Positions 43,616 to 55,646 of a DNA stretch of 64,000 nt are shown in pieces (the first letter of the stretch is position 1; each line of letters begins with the position of its first letter). This DNA is from Paraphoma chrysanthemicola (taxonomy: Eukaryota; Ascomycota; Dothideomycetes; Pleosporales; Phaeosphaeriaceae): the NCBI GenBank assembly GCA_020744225.1, contig JAGMWG010000005.1:434001-498000 (forward strand). The letters run 5' to 3'. Both the position numbers and the translations under genes were made by a program. The notes below the pieces were generated by a model. The model was not told the DNA's origin. It made no database searches and worked only from the letters and a program-made list of their open reading frames with translations.

Positions 43616-45141
43616 ATGGCTTCGATCGCTGCGGTCTGCAAAGTTTCGGCGCGCGCTGCGACGCAGCAACTGCGCAGCCATGGCGCACGGCGAGGTGAGC
43701 AAGCAGCCGGAATATGAAAGGACACGACTAACAAGAGTATAGCATTCCATGCTGGCCAGGCCTCGCTCGCAGCACAAAATTTCAATATGCCTGCACTTTC
43801 TCCGACGATGACCGAAGGCAACATCGCGACATGGAAGATCAAAGAAGGTACGATAGATACAAAACAGTGGCTACGCTACAAGCGCTCGAAACGCGACACA
43901 GGCGGAACGGAGATGGAGAGTCAGACGTCGCAGAGGCTAATGCTGACCTGAACAGGCGACTCATTTGCAGCTGGAGACGTTCTTCTTGAAATCGAGACAG
44001 ACAAGGCGCAAATGGACGTGGAAGCTCAGGATGATGGCATTCTTGCGAAGATAATAGTACGTTATGGGCGCGCAGAGTTATTGGGTTGTGCTTACATACC
44101 CCGCAGCAAGGCGACGGATCGAAGGCAGTCCAAGTTGGAACCAGAATAGCAGTCACAGCGGAGCCTGGGGACGATGTCAGCTCTCTGGAGCTCCCAGCGG
44201 AGGACAACCCTGCGCCGAGCAAGGCCGAGGCACCCAAAGAACAGCCCAAGCAAGAGTCGAAGGAAGAGCCACAGCCGGTGCCCAAGGAAGAGCGAACGTC
44301 CAAGCCAGCCTCAAAGTCCGACACACACACCTCCTCTCCCGGGAAGGCCCATAAGCAGACATACCCTTTGTACCCATCTGTTCAGCATCTGTTCAAGATC
44401 AATGGCCTTGCCAAGGAGGAGGCAGACAAGATCCCAGCCACTGGTCCCAATGGCAGACTCTTGAAGGGTGACGTTCTGGCATACGTTGGCAAGATCCAGA
44501 GCTCCTACCCAGCGGAGTTAGCAGAGCGCTTCGAGAAGCTTGCTCACCTTGACCTCTCCAACGTCAAAGTGATGCCGAAGAAGGACGCCCCTGCTAAGAA
44601 GCCTGCGGCTGCAGAAGAGACTCTTCCAGTGGCAGAGCTGGACGTCGAAGTCGCCCTTCCAGTCTCCTTGAAGGCTGTTGTCGAATGCCAGCAGCGCGTC
44701 CAAGACTCGATTGGCGTGTTCCTCCCGCTATCGACATTCATTGCCCGCGCTACCGAACTTGCCAACGAGGACCTACCGAAGTCGAAGACTGCCAAGCCCT
44801 CAGCGGACGAGTTGTTCAATGCCGTTCTCGGTCTTGACAAGATTGCGAAGAAGTACTCAAGAGGTCACTTTGTCCCATCAGTGACTGCGCTACCACCTGC
44901 CACTATTTCAAGTACACGCGCTAGAACATTCAGGAAGCCCGACGTTCTGGACATTCTTACTGCGAGGAAGTCGATCGCTCGCGCTAGCAAGACGCTCAGT
45001 GCCGGTGGGGCGGAAGATGTTGTGGGACCTCTGAATGTCTTCAGTGTCAACGTGCCCAAGGGTGACGAGAAGCGAGGGCGTGTCTTCCTGGAGCGTGTCA
45101 AGGCCGTCTTGGAAGTTGAGCCGGGTAGACTCGTTGTCTAA
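43616..45141 (+). CDS. PDX1: Pyruvate dehydrogenase complex E3-binding protein
   Basis: Anchors E3 (dihydrolipoamide dehydrogenase) to the E2 core of mitochondrial pyruvate dehydrogenase. Four exons: 43616-43694, 43743-43847, 43956-44056 and 44107-45141, 439 aa, all frames consistent. After an Arg/Ala-rich presequence, the lipoyl domain begins at MPALSPTMTEGNIATW and the lipoylated Lys78 sits in ETDKAQMD. A Pro/Lys/Glu linker is followed by the E3-binding domain (about residues 188-225; NGLAKEEADKIPATGPNGRL). The C-terminal domain lacks the HxxxDG acetyltransferase motif, which separates PDX1 from catalytic E2. Shares a bidirectional promoter with the neighbouring gene. Confidence 0.93.
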
Positions 45142-46333
45142 ACTGTTCTTGTGTTAAAATACCACTTGTAAATTACTGCCTTTTGTGCGGCTTCAGCGAG
45201 TCACTATACAACAATGCTCGGAACTCGCCCGAGTGCAGTAGTATCTGTACAGTAGCATCTGCATCTCATTACTATAAATGGAAATTCTTCCCGCTACTCC
45301 ACAATTAGCGCTCCCACAAATTTCCCAGATCGGACATTGTATAGGGCTCCACCCATGTTTTCCAAGTGCAGCGCGTCACCCATGAACGTTTAAAGAACTC
45401 CTGGCTATGGTATTCCATATGTGAGTATGCGTCTGGCAGCACTTGAACATACACACGCTGCATGTAGGGGGCTAAGCGAACCTTGAAGGCGCAACACCCG
45501 CAGTATGCTGTATTGGAAGTGAGACAGTGTCTCCGACAACGCCCGATCCCTCGATGCGAGCATGGTCAACGAGGGGAAGGGATTCTGTGGCGTGTCTATG
45601 TCACTGAAAGGCCGTGCCGTGGTCCGACACCCAGCACGACCTTTGCAAAGCATTCTTTTATGGGCTTAATAGATATCTCACAGCTTGACGTGTATCGCGG
45701 TGGTAGACCGTGGATCAAGAGATGTGTTCCTGGGCGAGCGGCGACGCTAAAGCTTGACAGCTCAAACTTTCCTTGGTCCGGAGTCGCATGTCACGGAGCC
45801 TCATGCACGACGGTATGGAGAGCAATACCGAGCCCATGCAGCGATCAAGCGACCCTGGATATCGGCTCGCAACGCGCATCAGAGGCTCGTTTATCTACTG
45901 CGGTACTCTCCAATTTGGCCTGTTGACCAGGGGTGGCGGGCGATCAAGCGGTGAGGGCCGGTAGGTGACACCATGGCCGCCGAGGAATAAGTAATGATTG
46001 TGTGAAAATTGTCGCAGTCACCTGTGGGCGTCTCCACGTTTCAAGACACAAGCTGCTGGGGACGCGCTGACTCTATGAATTGACATCTGCCGGCCTGCCA
46101 CTCTGCCCCGTGCCTTCCCCACGCGTCCTCCGAATCCCCGCCGCTAAGATAATTTTTGTCTAGCTGTAAGGTCCGAAGCTCGCAACACGCCCGAGCTCCA
46201 ACCTAGGCGGCGTGCTGGCCGACTTACCACCACACCCCTTCGTGACTCCTTCTCATCCCTAGATCCGACCCTGCGACTGGTCTCGAGGCCAATTGACCTT
46301 ATAGAACCCCGCCCAGTCCACGATTATCTCACC
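45142..46333. other. Intergenic, about 1.2 kb
   Basis: Contains the PDX1 3' end and the promoter of the carrier gene. Short overlapping frames at 45405-45964 have no motif. Confidence 0.45.
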
Positions 46334-48581
46334 ATGGCGACAGTCAAGGAGCAAGTAGGCGAGGTGCTGCTGGGGACCACAGACGAGCCCCAATTGTCAC
46401 AATTGACCCGCGCCGCTTTTATGAAGCACGCGCAGAAGGACGAGGAGACTGACGACTATTACCTGAACGAAGACCAGTTCATCGACGCCGTCGCACCCGA
46501 GAGCGAGGACTACGTAAGCACGGCGCCTGCACTGTGTCGAATTGAAGCTTACCGCGCGCTCCTCACAGCACAAGATCAAGCGCTACCAGTACAGCATTTT
46601 GTTTGCTGTAGCCGACCGCGATCGGAAGGGCAAAGTCAGCATCCAGGACTGGTCCGTCTTCCAGAACCTCCTCGCGAAACCGGATGCCGAGTACGAGGTC
46701 GTGTTCCGCTTCTTCGACAAGAACCGGACCGGCTACATCAATTTCGACGAGTTTTACCAGACGTGGAAGTCACACAAGACCGAGGACAGCCTACCGTTCA
46801 ACTGGGAAGGAGAATGGGCGTCGCTGTACGTTGGGTCCAAGAAGCACAGGCACGCCATGACCTATCCACAATTTGCGCAGATGCTGCGTGGGCTGCAGGG
46901 TGAGCGCGTCCGCCAGGGCTTCATGCACTTTGACGCCGATAAGGACGGCTTCGTCGAGCCTGAGGATTTCCAGCGCATCATCCGCGAGACTGCGAGCCAC
47001 AAGCTCTCCGACTACCTTCTCGAGAACCTCCCCACACTCTGCAATATTTCCGCCGGCAGTAAGATCTCCTATGCCAACGTTCGCGCATTTCAGAACATGA
47101 TCCAGCAGATGGACATGGTCGAGCTCATCGTACGAAACGCCGCACAGAAGAGCACTGATGGCAAAATTACCCGCACAGATTTCCTCAACGAGGCGGCTCG
47201 AATAAGTCGATTCAACCTATACACACCCATGGAAGCAGACATTCTGTTCCACTTTGCTGGGCTCGACGAGGCGTCTGGAAGATTGAGTCTGCGGGACTTT
47301 GCGCGTGTCCTCGACCCCTCGTGGCATACAGCCGGCTCGCTTGCGGGAGGCGCAATTGCTGATGCTGGACAGAAGGTGTTTGCCAAGTCGAAATCGATAT
47401 GGTCTGACGTCCTGGAGTCTGTGCACCACTTTGCGCTTGGTTCCCTGGCCGGTGCCTTTGGTGCATTCATGGTGTACCCGATCGATCTGGTGAAGACGAG
47501 GATGCAAAACCAGCGCAGCTCAGGCGTTGGACACGTGCTTTACAAGAACTCGCTCGACTGTGCTAAGAAGGTCATCAAGAATGAGGGATTCAAGGGTCTC
47601 TATTCTGGAGTTTTGCCTCAGCTGGTTGGTGTGGCTCCGGAGAAGGCCATCAAGCTCACAGTAAACGACTTGGTGCGCGGCAAGCTGACAGACAAGTCAA
47701 CTGGCTCTATCAAGCTCCCATTCGAGCTCCTCGCTGGTGGTACGGCCGGTGCGTGTCAAGTTGTTTTTACAAATCCTCTTGAAATCGTCAAGATTCGTCT
47801 ACAGATTCAGGGAGAGCTGGCGAAGAACGTTGAGGGTGTGCCCAAGCGATCTGCCATGTGGATCGTCCGCAATCTAGGTCTCATGGGTCTGTACAAGGGC
47901 GCGACCGCGTGTCTGCTCCGCGATGGTGAGTAGTCCTGGCTCGGAAGTTGGCCATCCGCTTACCATATGCCTAGTCCCCTTCTCTGCCATTTACTTCCCC
48001 ACTTACAGCCACTTGAAGAAGGACTTTTTTGGCGAGAGCCCGCAGAAGTCACTTGGCGTCCTGCAGATGCTGACAGCTGGTGCTATTGCTGGTATGCCTG
48101 CTGCGTATCTCACCACGCCGTGCGACGTCATCAAGACTCGGTTGCAGGTTGAGGCGCGGAAGGGTGATGTCGTGTACAACGGCCTTCGACATTGCGCGCA
48201 GACCATCTGGCGAGAGGAGGGTTTCAAAGCATTCTTCAAGGGCGGGCCAGCTCGTATCATGCGATCATCTCCCCAATTCGGTTTCACACTAGCTGGTTAC
48301 GAAGTGCTTCAGCGAGGTCCGTCCATTATCCTCTCTGTTTTCAGATGATTATAATTTGTACTAACTGCTTGGCAGCGCTGCCACTTCCCGGTCATGGCGC
48401 AGACACCAGCCTCGAGCCGTCGGTCGGACTTGAAGAGGCCACGGCACCGTTGCCTTACCTCCGCAGCCGAAATGCTCTCAAGGTAATCCTCGATCTGGAC
48501 GAGAATTTTGGGCGACCAAGACTTCCAGCCGACCACAAGTGGACGGGTATTCCAGGGTTTGGTGCGAAGCCGACGGCATGA
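46334..48581 (+). CDS. AGC1: Mitochondrial aspartate/glutamate carrier with EF-hand domain
   Basis: Inner-membrane carrier that exchanges aspartate for glutamate and a proton, feeding the malate-aspartate shuttle. Four exons: 46334-46513, 46569-47925, 47975-48316 and 48376-48581, 694 aa, close to animal aralar/citrin (about 675-680). The N-terminal half has EF-hand-like segments (DKNRTGYINFDEF, DADKDGFVEPEDF). The carrier domain starts near residue 348 with three repeats bearing PIDLVKTRMQ, PLEIVKIRLQ and PCDVIKTRLQ. The C-terminal extension after YEVLQR is also family-typical. Introns have GTAAGC, GTGAGT and GTCCGT donors. Calcium regulation is inferred from the EF-hand half. Confidence 0.94.
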
Positions 48582-50312
48582 TCTCGTACTGCACGTGTCT
48601 AGCCGATGCGGGAGGATAAATGGGTGAATGGGATTGGTCGATTTTTAGGTGGTAAATACCGCTTTCGGCGCGCTCACTGCTTTATCAGCCTGTTTCTTGC
48701 TTTTTGGGCGTTCTCTCGACAGCACGTCTGATTCGCGTGCGCAGTTGCAGCGGTGGGGGATTGGCGGGCATGGCATATTAGAAGCGGTTGCAGCATTCGC
48801 AGCGATTCTCAGCAGCATACAATTAGAGAGCACAAGACTGTACGATAGGCCCGGCAGCGGGCGCAAGCGACGGCAGAAATAGCAGCAGTCGACTAGCGAA
48901 GAGAGGGGAAGTACAGTACAGTACAGTAGGCATTGCATGCGTCTGCCCCATGCGCGTGTAGTCCACAGCAGCCCAAAGCGTAGACAGGATAGGACGACTG
49001 GTATAGCCCGCCGCGCGCAGACTGGCCAAGTAATATATTCGCACGTCGCTAGCTGGTGCAGGCGCAGGCAGCCGCTTGTGACGCCCAGCCCCAACGGCGG
49101 CCCACGCCGCAGAGTGCGTCGTCGAAAAGGGCAGTCTGACATGCACGCGGGGTGCTCACAGCAGCGGATGAAGTGCGCACGGCGGGCGTCGGGCCAGACA
49201 ACGAGCGCTGATCCTCAGACGGCGCGCGGCGGGCCTCGAGCCATCCATCTCGCCCTGCTTCGGACGGGGCCTCCGCCAACCCCATGGGATGGAGCTGTGC
49301 GGTTGCGGGGAGCGAAAGCGGCTAGACAGGGTCGAAGCGGAGAAGGCGGGCACGGGCCAGGCGTGCCCTGCTTGGTGGGAGAGAGGCTCAGTTGGAGCCG
49401 CGCCACGAGGAGGATTGGCCGTGGGCTCGTGTGAAGGCATCTGGAGGGCGTCGCATGCCATGCTGCTGCTGGACTCTGCTACCGCCCGCTGCGCTGATGG
49501 CTCGCCCACGCCGCCCTCAGGTTGCCCTCGCCCGCTAGCCAGCTGTGTCCTGTCACCAAGGGCAGCACTGCCTCCCGACATCCGCCCATTTCCACCGTCT
49601 AGTCCCCCCGCATCATCAGCCTCCCCAGCCCAGCCCAGCGCCAGCAGCTGCCTCGCAGTCCTCCACGCCCTTTGCCAGCTGCGAGCCCGGGCAAGGCTCG
49701 CTGAATCTCCCCTCACCCATGCGCATCGTGACCGGTCCAGCTTTCTGCACGCGCCTTGGTTGACTCTGTGCTTGCGATCGGCACCCCTCGACACCGCCTT
49801 GAGGCTGAAAGATAGTCGTCGCACTGGCACCCTCGGGTATGTTTTCCACTGCGCAGAGCCGCACGGCACTTCCAAGCACTGTTCTCCAGTTTCCAAATGT
49901 GCGCTCCAACATCATGTACATGCCGTGTGTTTGATGGCTTCATCTTGCTGGCTTCCTTTCCTTGCGCATTCTTCGCTCTTGCCCCACGGTGTGGTCTGAG
50001 CCTGGCACGCCTTGCAGCCTTGGTTGTGCATGCCCGCAATCGTTGTCTTTTCGCGTCGCTTCTTCTCCAGCACGCCTGTCTCGCCACCCTGCTCTCTATT
50101 GTCTTGATCGACAGCTGTCAACTGTACAATGCATCCGGCTGCCATGCTAACCCTGCCCCAGACCGTCGTCATCCCATCGCTTTGTGACACTTGCTCTTTC
50201 CAACACCAGGCTAGCCTGCGAGGGGCTCTCGTGGAAGGCCTGTCGGGATCAATAATCCTTACAGCCATCGACAATCCAAGCCTACCATTGACAGAGGTCG
50301 CGTTAGCACCTC
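48582..50312. other. Long upstream region of the zinc-finger gene
   Basis: About 1.7 kb, GC-rich, with a clear pyrimidine bias on the plus strand from about 49500 to 50280. Long frames occur on both strands but overlap each other and lack domains. It probably holds a long promoter and 5' leader for the zinc-finger gene. Confidence 0.45.
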
Positions 50313-52148
50313 ATGAACGATCAAGGCTTCTTCTCCGAAGACGACATCTACCCCAAAAGTCCCGGCTTAGAACAGGTCTATCCTACGGCCGCTCCCTCGC
50401 CATCTCCACCTCCGCAACTCGCTAACAAGGTCTCCTACCCGACAGTTAGTCCTCACTCGTCGAGAAGACTGAAGAAGGCTAATCGCCGCAAGCACCGGCC
50501 GACGCAAGGCGATTGGGTTCTCATTCGGGAGATGGCCCCAAATCAACCAGAAATTGCTCAACAAGTAAGCCAACAAGCACTCAACTCAGACTCGGGTGAC
50601 TCGGGTCAAGAAGACGAGGAAGAGATGGAAGACCAGCAAGCCAGTGACAACAATGCGCAGTCAGCACCAAATGTGACCCAAGCTGTTCGGTCAGGTGCTC
50701 ACCCTTTCAACATGCAACAACCTTTGAAAGACGCTCTTGATGCATCGGACCAACAGACCGCCACATCTACTCACAGAGATTCCGTCTTAGAGGCAGACAT
50801 AAGAAGCAATTCTTTCGCCTCGGAGAGACGTCCTTCAGGGGTCCAAGGAGGCGCACTGGTAAATGGCAGCCGTCACAATGCAAATGACCTTACTCCAGTC
50901 AAGCCCAGCGTCAGTTTCACCATACCATCAAATTTCAATCAATCGAGCCAACGGAGAGACTCTACGGCCATTGGACCTCACGACAGTGCAACGACTCAAC
51001 CTCCGCAACTTCAGATACCGCAATCCGATCGACTCCCTGCATTGCAGCCACAGTCGCCGAAGAACGATGCAACTTCGCCAATCACGCAGCAGCGTTTACC
51101 GTCCATATCCAATATGATGGGAGATATTGCGCGATCATCTTCGATTAGTGAAGAAGTCCGAACAAATGGTGGCCTCGTACACCGACAGTCCATGTCGTCT
51201 CTGACCGCTTCACCCACATCGCGAGTGCGGCAAATGTCCATAAGCTCGCACACACATACCCCGGCATCCCCCTTCCCTCCCCTGAGCGCTCTTAGTGCTT
51301 CGTCACCAATGAGCGCCGGCAGCGACATGCAAAGAGGAGACATATTTTTGCGATCAGGATCCGGCCAAGTCTTCGGAGCTGATGCTAGGAGACCTTCACA
51401 AGCATCAGAAAATGGCAGATATCCGCCCTCGATCCAGTCGGGTTCGCCGAGCGAGGGATATCAGAGCTCTGACGGTCCAAGTCCTGGAACGCAGCAAACT
51501 CCCATTGAAAACAGGCCTAGACTTCATAGCCTCGATAGTACATTGGCGTCAGCAATCATACTTCCTCCACCAAACGGCTCTGGTATTCAGCAGATTGGAT
51601 CCATTGGTGGTACTTTTAGATGCGAGTATGCGGGATGCAACGCGCCTCCTTTCCAAACGCAGTATCTCTTGAAGTACGTGAGCTAGCTCGAACTTGACCA
51701 GCAGTACAGCTTTGAACAAATCACTAATAGTCCGGCAGCTCACATACGAATGTGCACTCGCAAAATCGACCACACTACTGCCCCGTGTCTGGCTGCCCTC
51801 GATCAGAAGGTGGGAAGGGCTTCAAGCGAAAGAACGAAATGATACGACACGGCCTTGTGCATCAGTCTCCAGGCTATGTCTGCCCATTTTGTCCAGATCG
51901 AGAACACAAGTATCCTAGACCTGACAACCTCCAACGGTAAGTTGTCGTTGGACAGCTCTACAAGAAGAAGCTAATCCGATTTGATAGGCACGTTCGGGTA
52001 CATCATGTCGACAAAGACAAGGATGATCCTCAACTCCGAGATGTCCTTGCACAACGTCCGGAAGGCGGCAGTAGAGGCCGCAGGAGACGAGTAAGCGGTG
52101 CTGAGTGACCGTATTCGTCCTTCCTAACAACGCCAGATATCCGGATGA
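50313..52148 (+). CDS. C2H2 zinc-finger transcription factor
   Basis: Predicted DNA-binding regulator of 557 aa; target genes unknown. Exons 50313-51673, 51739-51936, 51988-52090 and a final 12-nt exon 52137-52148. The first 430 residues are Ser/Pro/Gln-rich with an acidic patch (GQEDEEEMEDQ). Three zinc fingers lie at the C-terminus: CEYAGC..HTNVH, CPVSGC..HGLVH and CPFCPD..HVRVH; introns split fingers one and three. After the last finger come VDKDKDDPQLRDVLAQRPEG and a basic GRRRR stretch. The last intron has GTAAGC and CCTAACAACGCCAG signals; if unspliced, the frame stops at 52108 with 559 aa and nearly the same end. Confidence 0.87.
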
Positions 52149-53067
52149 CCTCCCACATAACAAGCCATCTAAAGCTTGCACAAGCATTCTTCTGTTTTTT
52201 TTTGTCTTCTTTCAATCAGCCTGCGACAGGCGTTCCATGGCGTGTGATACACCATTTCGCTCGGCGTTTCGGGCACGAAGGGGTCGTCAACAGGCGCAGA
52301 TTGGATACCACTCCGCTTTTCTCTTCCTTCACCTTCTTCTTGTTGTATGTTTTTGTAATTGCCAAGTTGCCTTTGCTTCTGTTCTCTTCTTTTCGCTCTT
52401 ATCGTGCTTACCAGAAGAGTGACATCCGGGAAGGGATTGATCAGCGCGATAGTGCACTGACGATATCCAGCCATTGTGGTCAGCACTTCTGTTAGGCAAG
52501 TGCAGCGAGAGCATTGTCATTCGCTAGATGATTGGGTGCTGGCCCACGCCAGATATCATTGCAGGACGGTGTTGGGAGGGGAGAGATATACCACCAGTGC
52601 TTCGGCCTGATTTTTTCACATGGGAGAGAGGGAGAGCGCTATTAGGTGGCTTGTTGTGAGATACCTTCCATAGCAGAAAACCTGCGAGTTTTTTGAGACC
52701 GAACCAGAATTTCTACAAGATTATCATTGAAGTGCATGATTCTAGCGACCATACACGAATATTAAGGTGCGTATCGTCGAGGTGCCTGCCAGAATGCACT
52801 GCAATCTAGGCGCTCGATTCAAAGTTTTACTGCTGCCTGGAAATACACAAGATCACATTACGAAAATGAGAGCGGAACGGAGGAACAAACTGTATGTCGG
52901 AGCGTGCACGGACGTAATGCGGCTGTAATCGGGCAATTCGCGGCGCGCTCAAAATGCCGTCATGACTTCTAAACTCCGACAATGCGCGAAAGATAAACTC
53001 GAGGCGCATTCGTCATGTCCTACCAAAACATACCCTCCGTGCTGCTTCCTTTTTGTATGGACCAGCC
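52149..53067. other. Intergenic, no gene seen
   Basis: Contains the 3' end of the zinc-finger gene (pyrimidine-rich, about 52180-52420) and the promoter of the next gene. Short frames only, on both strands. Confidence 0.45.
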
Positions 53068-55077
53068 ATGATACATGGCTTGTTCGCTCTTCGGCGAGCG
53101 CCAGTATATCATGCAACTTCACGACTTCTGATAAGCCCGTTTGTCCCCACGCGATGCTCCCAGACACCACTCGCCCGTCGCCTTCAAACACAAGCATGGG
53201 AGCCTCTTCGACCCCCAAACCCTGCAGATCTACCCAAACCGCGACCTCGAAAGATCAAGCCGCCATTCACCCGCCGGAAGTGGGTGCGCCGTCTCGCCAT
53301 CGTTTCTGCTCTGTTGGGGAGCGGATACCTTTTCGATAGACAATTCTACGCATCCTCGATTTCGCGCAGTCTTCGGACGTTCTACACCGGGCTTCTGATC
53401 GGCATAGACTACAAGATCAACTTTCGAGCGCACCCACCCCTGGCGAATAGCATCGAGGAACTGCACGCGCGCAATGCGAGGAGGATATTCGACTTGCTCA
53501 GACACAATGGCGGCTTGTACTTGAAGATCGGGCAGGCCATCGCCATGCAAAGTGCGATATTGCCACCAGAGTTCCAGAAGATGTTCCAAAAGATGTTCGA
53601 CGATGCACCGCAGAACGATTGGCACGAGGTGGAACAGGTCGTACGTGAGGATTTCGGCAAGAGTGTCGAGGAAGTCTTTGGGGTGAGCTTCACGCGGGAG
53701 GAGGGGAAAGGCATGATGGAGAAGACTGCGCGAGCGAGCGCTAGTGTTGCACAGGTACATTGGGCCAGACTCGCCGACGGAAGAGAGGTTGCGATCAAGA
53801 TTCAGAAGAAGGAGATTGCGCAGCAGGTCGGGTGGGACCTTTGGGCTTTCAAAGTGGTCGCCAAGGCGTACACTTGGTGGTTCGAGATCCCTGTCTACAC
53901 ACTGGTGCCCTACATCTCAGAGCGCTTGATGCTCGAAACCGATTTCGAGAATGAAGCAAATAACGCTGAGGAGATGCGACACCTTGTTCACAACGAGCCG
54001 CGCTTGGCCGGCAGAGTGTATATCCCCTCGGTATACCGTGAGCTTTCGAGCAAGCGTGTGATGACGGCGGAGTGGATCGAGGGCGTACGTCTCTGGGACA
54101 AAGAGGGCATCACAAACAGCTGGCAAGGGGGCTGGCGACGAGGCAGTCCTGGAGCTGGAGGTACCCAGCTACCACCCATCCCAAAGAACAATACCAAGCT
54201 GGACACGAGCTTCCCGCCCGATGCCCCGAAACATGCAGCATTCAAGCCTGACCGCAAGGACTGGAAAGGCAGGGATCACAAGGGCGGCCTCGGCGTTTCT
54301 CTGAAGACCACAATGAACACCATTGTCGACCTCTTTTCAGCACAAATGTTCCTCTGGGGTGCGGTGCATTGCGATCCACATCCAGGAAACATCTTCATCC
54401 GGCGCCTTCCCAACGGCCAACCAGAAGTCGTACTCATCGACCACGGTCTCTATATCCGCATGAGTCCTCAATTCCGCCACCAATACTCGCTCTTCTGGAA
54501 ATCTCTGCTGGCTTTCGACAACGAGACGATCCAGGAAATCGCGACAAGCTGGGGAATAGGGCACGCGGATATCTTCGCGTCGGCAACACTCATGCGACCG
54601 TATCAAGGCGGCGACAACAGCGTGATGAACGAGCTGAAGAAGGGCGCCAAGGGCAAAGATGCAGCTGAGCGCGCCTTCGAAATGCAAGCAAAAGGTCGCG
54701 ACGCTATCAAGCTCATGCTCGCAGACGACAAAAAGTGGCCCCAAGAACTAATCTTCATTGGTCGCAACTTGCGAATCGTTCAGGGTAATAACCAATTCCT
54801 CGGCTCGCCCGTGAACCGCATCAAAATCACGGGCCTGTGGGCGTCACGAGCGCTGGTCGAGAGCAAAGATCTCAAGTACAGCGAGCGATTGGCGAATTGG
54901 GTCAAGCACTTGCGGTTTCGGTGTGTGTTGGTCCTCACGGATGTTGCGTTTTTCTGGAGCAGGATCAAGCAATTGACGGGGTTTGGGCTGGGTATGGAAG
55001 ATGATATTGAAGAGCGCATGAAGGTTATGGCGAAGGATTTTGGTGTTGAGCTGAATCATGGTGTGTTTGAGGGATAG
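53068..55077 (+). CDS. UbiB/ABC1-family kinase-like protein, MCP2-like
   Basis: Mitochondrial atypical kinase-like protein of the UbiB (ADCK) family, 669 aa, one exon. Family members act in coenzyme Q distribution and mitochondrial lipid homeostasis; the long form and context fit yeast Mcp2/Cqd2 or animal ADCK1/5 better than Coq8. An Arg-rich presequence is followed by a single hydrophobic segment (about residues 75-95). Signatures: LKIGQ near residue 153, ASASVAQVHWARLADGREVAIK, VHCDPHPGNIF near 432 and VVLIDHGLY. A hydrophilic insertion with KPDRKDWKGRDHKGG precedes the catalytic region. The ATG at 53068 is the first in frame; the frame extends slightly upstream without an earlier ATG. Confidence 0.88.
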   Translation: MIHGLFALRRAPVYHATSRLLISPFVPTRCSQTPLARRLQTQAWEPLRPPNPADLPKPRPRKIKPPFTRRKWVRRLAIVSALLGSGYLFDRQFYASSISRSLRTFYTGLLIGIDYKINFRAHPPLANSIEELHARNARRIFDLLRHNGGLYLKIGQAIAMQSAILPPEFQKMFQKMFDDAPQNDWHEVEQVVREDFGKSVEEVFGVSFTREEGKGMMEKTARASASVAQVHWARLADGREVAIKIQKKEIAQQVGWDLWAFKVVAKAYTWWFEIPVYTLVPYISERLMLETDFENEANNAEEMRHLVHNEPRLAGRVYIPSVYRELSSKRVMTAEWIEGVRLWDKEGITNSWQGGWRRGSPGAGGTQLPPIPKNNTKLDTSFPPDAPKHAAFKPDRKDWKGRDHKGGLGVSLKTTMNTIVDLFSAQMFLWGAVHCDPHPGNIFIRRLPNGQPEVVLIDHGLYIRMSPQFRHQYSLFWKSLLAFDNETIQEIATSWGIGHADIFASATLMRPYQGGDNSVMNELKKGAKGKDAAERAFEMQAKGRDAIKLMLADDKKWPQELIFIGRNLRIVQGNNQFLGSPVNRIKITGLWASRALVESKDLKYSERLANWVKHLRFRCVLVLTDVAFFWSRIKQLTGFGLGMEDDIEERMKVMAKDFGVELNHGVFEG

Positions 55078-55646
55078 AATCCTGCGCAGATGTTTCTTCC
55101 GCATAGAGTAGTAGAGTAGCTGCAGATTTGATTGAAGGCTTGTTTGTATATTAGCGCTCAAAGATCTTATCACTCCTCCTCCTCTCCATCCTCCCCACTA
55201 TTGCTTGAGATCTTTTAATTTGGCCAGCGACCAGTTAGAGTAGTGGTCGGTGCGTCGACGAATGTGTGGTTGAGCGTGCTGAGCATATTCAGCCTACAGT
55301 TTGCGAAAGACTTTTTAGCCGACGCCCCAAGCAGCGAATGGCCTGACTCGTACTGCAGATGAGCATCCTCCGTCATAGTGAGATGCCTTCTCCCCAAGCA
55401 TCATACATTGAGCAGCGGTACGAGGCGTTGTCCGTTGCGTGACCGAAGCCATGTTGATAATCCCCGCGTGTTGTCAAGAAACGACCGCGGTAAGTTGGCT
55501 TGTCTCCTTGATCTGACCCATGCATACAACGATGAAGCTGCACCAGATGCACCAGCACTTACTCTGCGATGATGACATGCCGTCCATGCTTCCAAGATAC
55601 CGCGTAATAGTATGGGTTCGGATCGTTGGCGGACTTCTGACGAGCT
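55078..55646. other. Convergent 3' flanks
   Basis: About 570 bp between the stops of two convergent genes. No gene or structure is evident. Confidence 0.45.

Noticed and set aside
48100..48350. Carrier gene ending at the TGA just after 48347
   Set aside because: A GTCCGT donor and CTAACTGCTTGGCAG acceptor join to a conserved C-terminal extension.
49156..49999. Two overlapping frames of about 240 codons on opposite strands
   Set aside because: GC-rich sequence with few stops; no motif in either frame.
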